A stretch of 8,967 nucleotides of DNA, taken from Endozoicomonadaceae bacterium (GTDB lineage Bacteria > Pseudomonadota > Gammaproteobacteria > Pseudomonadales > Endozoicomonadaceae). Positions 6,600 through 8,967 of this stretch are shown here, one piece after another. The notes beneath the pieces are model-generated. The model did not search any database. It worked only from the letters and a program-made list of their open reading frames with translations, and was not told where the DNA came from. Each line of letters begins with the position of its first letter. Positions within the stretch are counted from its first letter, which is position 1. Both the position numbers and the translations under genes were made by a program. The stretch is taken from the NCBI GenBank assembly GCA_023146365.1, contig JAGLCE010000066.1:1-8967 (forward strand). Direction: 5' to 3'.

Positions 6600-6959
6600 T
6601 CCAATCACACAGCAACAGCTCTCTCGACATTGTTCAAAGCATGGCAGACCGCCGTGGAAGCCGACCGAAAAGATATGTATAACGATCGCTGGGTGGATCA
6701 CTTTCAGGAGTTCGTCGCCCGCTATCAGATTAAATTCGAAGAGGACGGCTGTCTGAAGGAAGTGTTATCCCGGGAACTGTTCGTGGCGCTCAAGCGTGTG
6801 GCCAGAGATTTTGGCCTCTGGTTTGAAATGGACTCATTGAGGCAGTTTGCCCAGCGCTTTGCCAACGACCTCGAAACCATTCGTGGAGCCAGATTTGATG
6901 TTTTCATCAGCCAGAAACGCTACGGAACCAAACTATATACCATACAGACGCTTGACTAA
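6600..6959 (+). pseudogene. Unrecognised truncated gene (possible DNA-binding C-terminus)
   Basis: The frame ending at TAA 6957-6959 is open from about 6600, with TTG at 6630 as the only early start and no ribosome binding site. It encodes LFKAWQTAVEADRKDMYNDRWVDHFQEF, then an alpha-rich stretch, and ends with LRQFAQRFANDLETIRGARF..SQKRYGTKLYTI. The end has the look of a winged-helix C-terminus in phage or plasmid replication proteins, but I cannot name the family. It joins the helicase frame by a shift near 6600-6630 (QQQLS to TLFKAW). It therefore appears to be the 3' end of a gene whose front has been lost. Confidence 0.45.
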
Positions 6960-7093
6960 TCGGGGCGGTTATAGCCGTCTTTCACTGCCTGTTCCATGGC
7001 CGACAGTTCTTCATCGGTCAGGAAGTCAAAATGAGCGGATCTTTTTCTTGCGGAAAGGCTACCGTTATTCTGCAGGCACAACTGGATGAACTT
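6956..7093 (-). pseudogene. Short C-terminal gene remnant on the minus strand
   Basis: A minus-strand frame open from 7093 to TAG 6956-6958 encodes a coherent C-terminus (LCLQNNGSLSARKRSAHFDFLTDEELSAMEQAVKDGY, split here only by reading). It has no start codon and its upstream side runs into the short repeat at 7086-7163. The pattern (basic SARKR, then a TDEEL..ME helix) resembles tails of some Fic or DNA-binding proteins, but this is weak. It converges tail-to-tail with the plus-strand fragment ending at 6959. Confidence 0.35.
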
Positions 7094-7163
7094 TTACCTT
7101 AACAATAAGTACGTTACGGGTTTTTCATGGCCGACCAATTATGCCAAGACCCCGGCGAATTGA
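7086..7163 (+). repeat. Short coding-like repeat, copy 2 (25-codon ORF)
   Basis: This is the second copy of the element at 4566-4634. From ATG 7086 it encodes MNFYLNNKYVTGFSWPTNY and then AKTPAN before TGA 7161-7163. This copy is slightly longer than copy 1, which stops right after the shared part. The two copies bracket the 2.5 kb mosaic of duplicated-unit, ankyrin and helicase remnants in direct orientation. It is probably a scrap of a repeated gene or mobile element. Confidence 0.6.
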
Positions 7164-7234
7164 ATATGAGTTTTTTCTGAACTTTTCAACACACTTTGAA
7201 TCTATCTATGGTATAGAAGATTAATTTTATTTTT

Positions 7235-7259
7235 CAATGCAATGCAATGCAATGCAATG
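7235..7259 (+). repeat. CAATG x5 pentanucleotide repeat at the start of the BIR gene
   Basis: Five perfect CAATG units run from 7235 to 7259, followed by CAAAAAAGGATG. Every unit contains ATG, so start codons occur at 7237, 7242, 7247, 7252 and 7257, covering all three frames. Only 7242 and 7257 are in the BIR frame. Tracts of this kind change length by slipped-strand mispairing and often control phase variation. Confidence 0.9.
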
Positions 7260-8243
7260 CAAAAAAGGATGTTATTTGTGAATATAATTAGAGAAAAATG
7301 TTTGGCAACCAGTACTCAGGATCTTCCGTGTGGAGGTTTAGCTACTTCATCACAACATGAGAGTCGATTTTCTTCGCTGATCGTTTCAGCGCTAAATGTT
7401 CGAGAGCTGTTAACGTTTATGTTGGATTTAATAAAAAATCACTGCTTTATCACTAATAACAATGAGACACATTGCACTCTATGCCATAAAACCGTTAGTC
7501 AAGTAAATACTAACGATTACCTTTCATCCACTAACTGCTCGATTGATTTTTTTCATGAGACAAATTGCCCTTCTCTAAAAAATGAACAAGATACTTCATC
7601 CGTTCAGCCATCAAGTATTTCTAATCAAAATGAAAGAGTTGGCTCTAATATACAAGAAGTCACAAGACCGCAATATCAATCAGAGACTAATATTGAAAAC
7701 CTCACAGCGACGAGCGTCCTGCCCTCCAAGCGTTTTTATTTATCCTCCGATGAGGATATATTTACCATGGAGATAAGCGATATTACACCAAATCAAGCCG
7801 CGTACTCACCAGCACTCAGTAATCCTCAAAACAAGCAACAGTATGATTATAACACTACGACATCAATAGAATACCCATACTATCAAACACTAGAGGCAAG
7901 AAAGCAGAGCTTTCTGCATTGGCCCCTCAATAAAAATCAAACAGGCGACAGCATGGCATTGGCTGGCTGGGTGTATAGTGGTCATAATGATATCACTTTC
8001 TGTTACTTTTGTGGTGGTAAAGCAGCAAACTGGAAAGAGCAAAGGCCCTGGAGCCAACATCTAAAAATGTACCCCAAGTGTGTTTATTTAAAGACATACA
8101 TGAGCAACGAATGGCTCGAAAACAGCGTAACGCAACTATCTCTAGAAAACCAGTCATACTCATCGACAAGCAGATTAACTCCTATTGTTGAACACCAGAC
8201 AATTAACAGCCCGCCTTCTAAGAGGAAAAAGGAAGTCGGATAA
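7242..8243 (+). CDS. BIR-domain (inhibitor-of-apoptosis-like) protein, putative host-directed effector
   Basis: The 333-residue product (numbered from ATG 7242) has one BIR domain at about 217-284. R220, SF and WP at 223-228, LAGW at 240-243 and YSGHND are followed by zinc ligands C254-x2-C257-x15-H273-x6-C280, with the usual W264 and PW 269-270. BIR domains bind caspases or other partners, and IAP proteins restrain apoptosis in animals. There is no RING, so self-ubiquitination is not expected. Upstream, C78, C81, C99, H105 and C109 could bind another zinc. The middle (about 110-210) is polar and probably disordered. The tail has a basic SKRKK. Start choice is open: ATG 7242 and 7257 lie in the CAATG tract and ATG 7269 follows it. 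GTG 7278 (residue 13) has the best ribosome site, AAGGA at 7265-7269 eight bases away. No signal peptide is seen. A eukaryotic origin by transfer is inferred. Confidence 0.9.
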   Translation: MQCNAMQKRMLFVNIIREKCLATSTQDLPCGGLATSSQHESRFSSLIVSALNVRELLTFMLDLIKNHCFITNNNETHCTLCHKTVSQVNTNDYLSSTNCSIDFFHETNCPSLKNEQDTSSVQPSSISNQNERVGSNIQEVTRPQYQSETNIENLTATSVLPSKRFYLSSDEDIFTMEISDITPNQAAYSPALSNPQNKQQYDYNTTTSIEYPYYQTLEARKQSFLHWPLNKNQTGDSMALAGWVYSGHNDITFCYFCGGKAANWKEQRPWSQHLKMYPKCVYLKTYMSNEWLENSVTQLSLENQSYSSTSRLTPIVEHQTINSPPSKRKKEVG

Positions 8244-8287
8244 AATGGGTCAAGTCACTTGCACAATATTTAAATATAAAGGGGAAC

Positions 8288-8457
8288 GTTGCTTATACCC
8301 CAGTTAGATTTTTAAGCAAAAAATAGATAAATTGTGAAAGGCGTAGGTTATATATGGTGCTTTAATGCGCTGCAGAGCAGATGTGGCAAGCCCTTTATCT
8401 GTATTCATATTTTAAAAACAGATAACTGCTTATACGAAGGACGTACGTATAAGCAAC
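8288..8457. repeat. Three copies of GTTGCTTATAC-type motif forming alternative hairpins
   Basis: In the 243 bases between the BIR gene and the lipoprotein gene no convincing gene is seen. GTTGCTTATAC at 8288-8298 is exactly complementary to GTATAAGCAAC at 8447-8457. The same arm is also used in a 10-base perfect hairpin, TGCTTATACG (8427-8436) with CGTATAAGCA (8446-8455), nine-base loop. The arms compete, so an RNA from here could fold in two ways in front of the lipoprotein start. No U-tract follows, so it is not a plain terminator. Confidence 0.6.
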
Positions 8458-8486
8458 TATTAGGCCCCATAATTATGAGAGTAAAT

Positions 8487-8939
8487 ATGAATCGGATTAC
8501 AACAAGTATTGTTATTTTATTGACAATTCTATTCTTGGCTTCGTGTGTAACGACGACGCCTTCTTCAACACAGTCAGGGCCTCGATCAATAATATTGAAA
8601 GGTGAAACCTATAGTGAAGCTAGCTTAGGTAAATTTACTTCATGGCAATGTAATAATTATGCGGATAACACTGGTACATTGGTTGAGGTTGGTTTGTTTA
8701 CCAATCAAGATTTAAACTCGCTAGGCTTCATTTTATATGACGGCAGCCATTCAGGTGAGTTCACGAATTATAAACGCAAGGGCATAAACCATCGCTGGGA
8801 CTGGGGCACAGGTTCAAATGGTTCTAATTATACATTTATTATAAAACCTGATGGGACGGGGTTCTTCTATGATTTTTCTTCAACTTCAGAGGGAGAGACT
8901 GTGACGGCTAATGATATTTATAAATGCCACAAGCTATAG
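8487..8939 (+). CDS. Small secreted lipoprotein of unknown function
   Basis: ATG 8487 has GAGAG at 8477-8481, five bases upstream; ATG 8475 would add four residues, and the frame is open further upstream to 8334 without need. The 150-residue product has a classic lipoprotein signal: a basic start (NR), a hydrophobic core (IVILLTILFL) and lipobox LASC with lipidated C20. Position +2 is Val, so outer-membrane sorting is expected if the Lol rule applies. A Thr/Ser-rich linker to about residue 33 leads to a compact beta-rich domain. W53QC, a VEVGLFTNQDL segment, NHRWDWG and IIKPDGTGFFYDF are its notable features. C55 and C147 near the two ends of the domain could form a disulfide. I recall similar unnamed gammaproteobacterial proteins but no function. 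It is separated from the BIR gene by the hairpin-bearing stretch and is probably transcribed on its own. Confidence 0.85.
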   Translation: MNRITTSIVILLTILFLASCVTTTPSSTQSGPRSIILKGETYSEASLGKFTSWQCNNYADNTGTLVEVGLFTNQDLNSLGFILYDGSHSGEFTNYKRKGINHRWDWGTGSNGSNYTFIIKPDGTGFFYDFSSTSEGETVTANDIYKCHKL

Positions 8940-8967
8940 GCCTAAATCGGGTAGCCAGCGGTCTTTA

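Noticed and set aside
6725..6907. Minus-strand 60-codon ORF
   Set aside because: Antisense to the better-supported plus-strand fragment 6600-6959; no family similarity.
7582..7776. 64-codon ORF within the BIR gene in another frame
   Set aside because: Out-of-frame shadow with no ribosome site or recognisable product.
8334..8486. Upstream extension of the lipoprotein ORF to 8334 (GTG, full length 201 residues)
   Set aside because: The extension would place a lipoprotein signal in mid-protein and covers the inverted repeats; ATG 8487 has a fitting ribosome site and signal peptide start.
8421..8967. Integron cassette idea: a palindrome before the lipoprotein gene and AGGCCTAA just after its stop, like attC ends
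   Set aside because: The required paired RYYYAAC/GTTRRRY core sites are not found in the right layout, no integrase is present, and the right side is cut by the window edge.

Overview
The window looks like a decaying, repeat-rich accessory region from a host-associated gammaproteobacterium. Its intact genes include two proteins built from animal-type domains: an ankyrin-repeat protein ending in a SOCS-box-like segment, and a protein with one BIR (inhibitor-of-apoptosis) domain. Around them lie broken transposase, recombinase, helicase and ankyrin sequences. This mix fits an intracellular symbiont or parasite of an invertebrate. The Endozoicomonadaceae, including the intranuclear mussel parasites 'Ca. 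Endonucleibacter' (reported to carry host-derived apoptosis inhibitors), are the first group I would compare. That placement is inference; no taxonomic marker gene is present.

Left part (1-2640, mostly minus strand). A nonsense-broken serine recombinase fragment runs off the left edge. Next is an intact Fic-family gene with an N-terminal winged helix. Its upstream region holds four copies of a TGGCGCAA motif plus one inverted half copy, which look like an operator array. These abut an IS1182-type transposase relic with one frameshift, one nonsense codon and both ends lost.

Middle part (2641-7163, plus strand). An ankyrin gene with nine or ten repeats carries a C-terminal BC-box/Cul5-box-like motif, so it resembles animal ASB proteins (ankyrin plus SOCS box). 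After a poorly coding stretch comes a candidate 30-residue leader ORF. It overlaps the start of a gene made of two near-identical 131-codon units. The same reading frame continues past three stop codons into ankyrin sequence, which suggests a larger ankyrin protein that has decayed. The ankyrin remnant is fused to a fragment of a DEAD/SNF2-type helicase and then to an unrecognised broken gene. A short coding-like repeat occurs on both sides of this mosaic (4566-4634 and 7086-7163).

Right part (7164-8967, plus strand). The BIR gene begins inside a CAATG x5 pentanucleotide tract and ends in a short basic, NLS-like tail. It is followed by a non-coding stretch with competing inverted repeats, then by a small secreted lipoprotein gene.

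Read together, the BIR protein could restrain host cell death and the ankyrin/SOCS protein could direct host Cullin-5 ubiquitin ligase to a target. Both are predictions from motifs only. No secretion signal is visible, so the delivery route is unknown.
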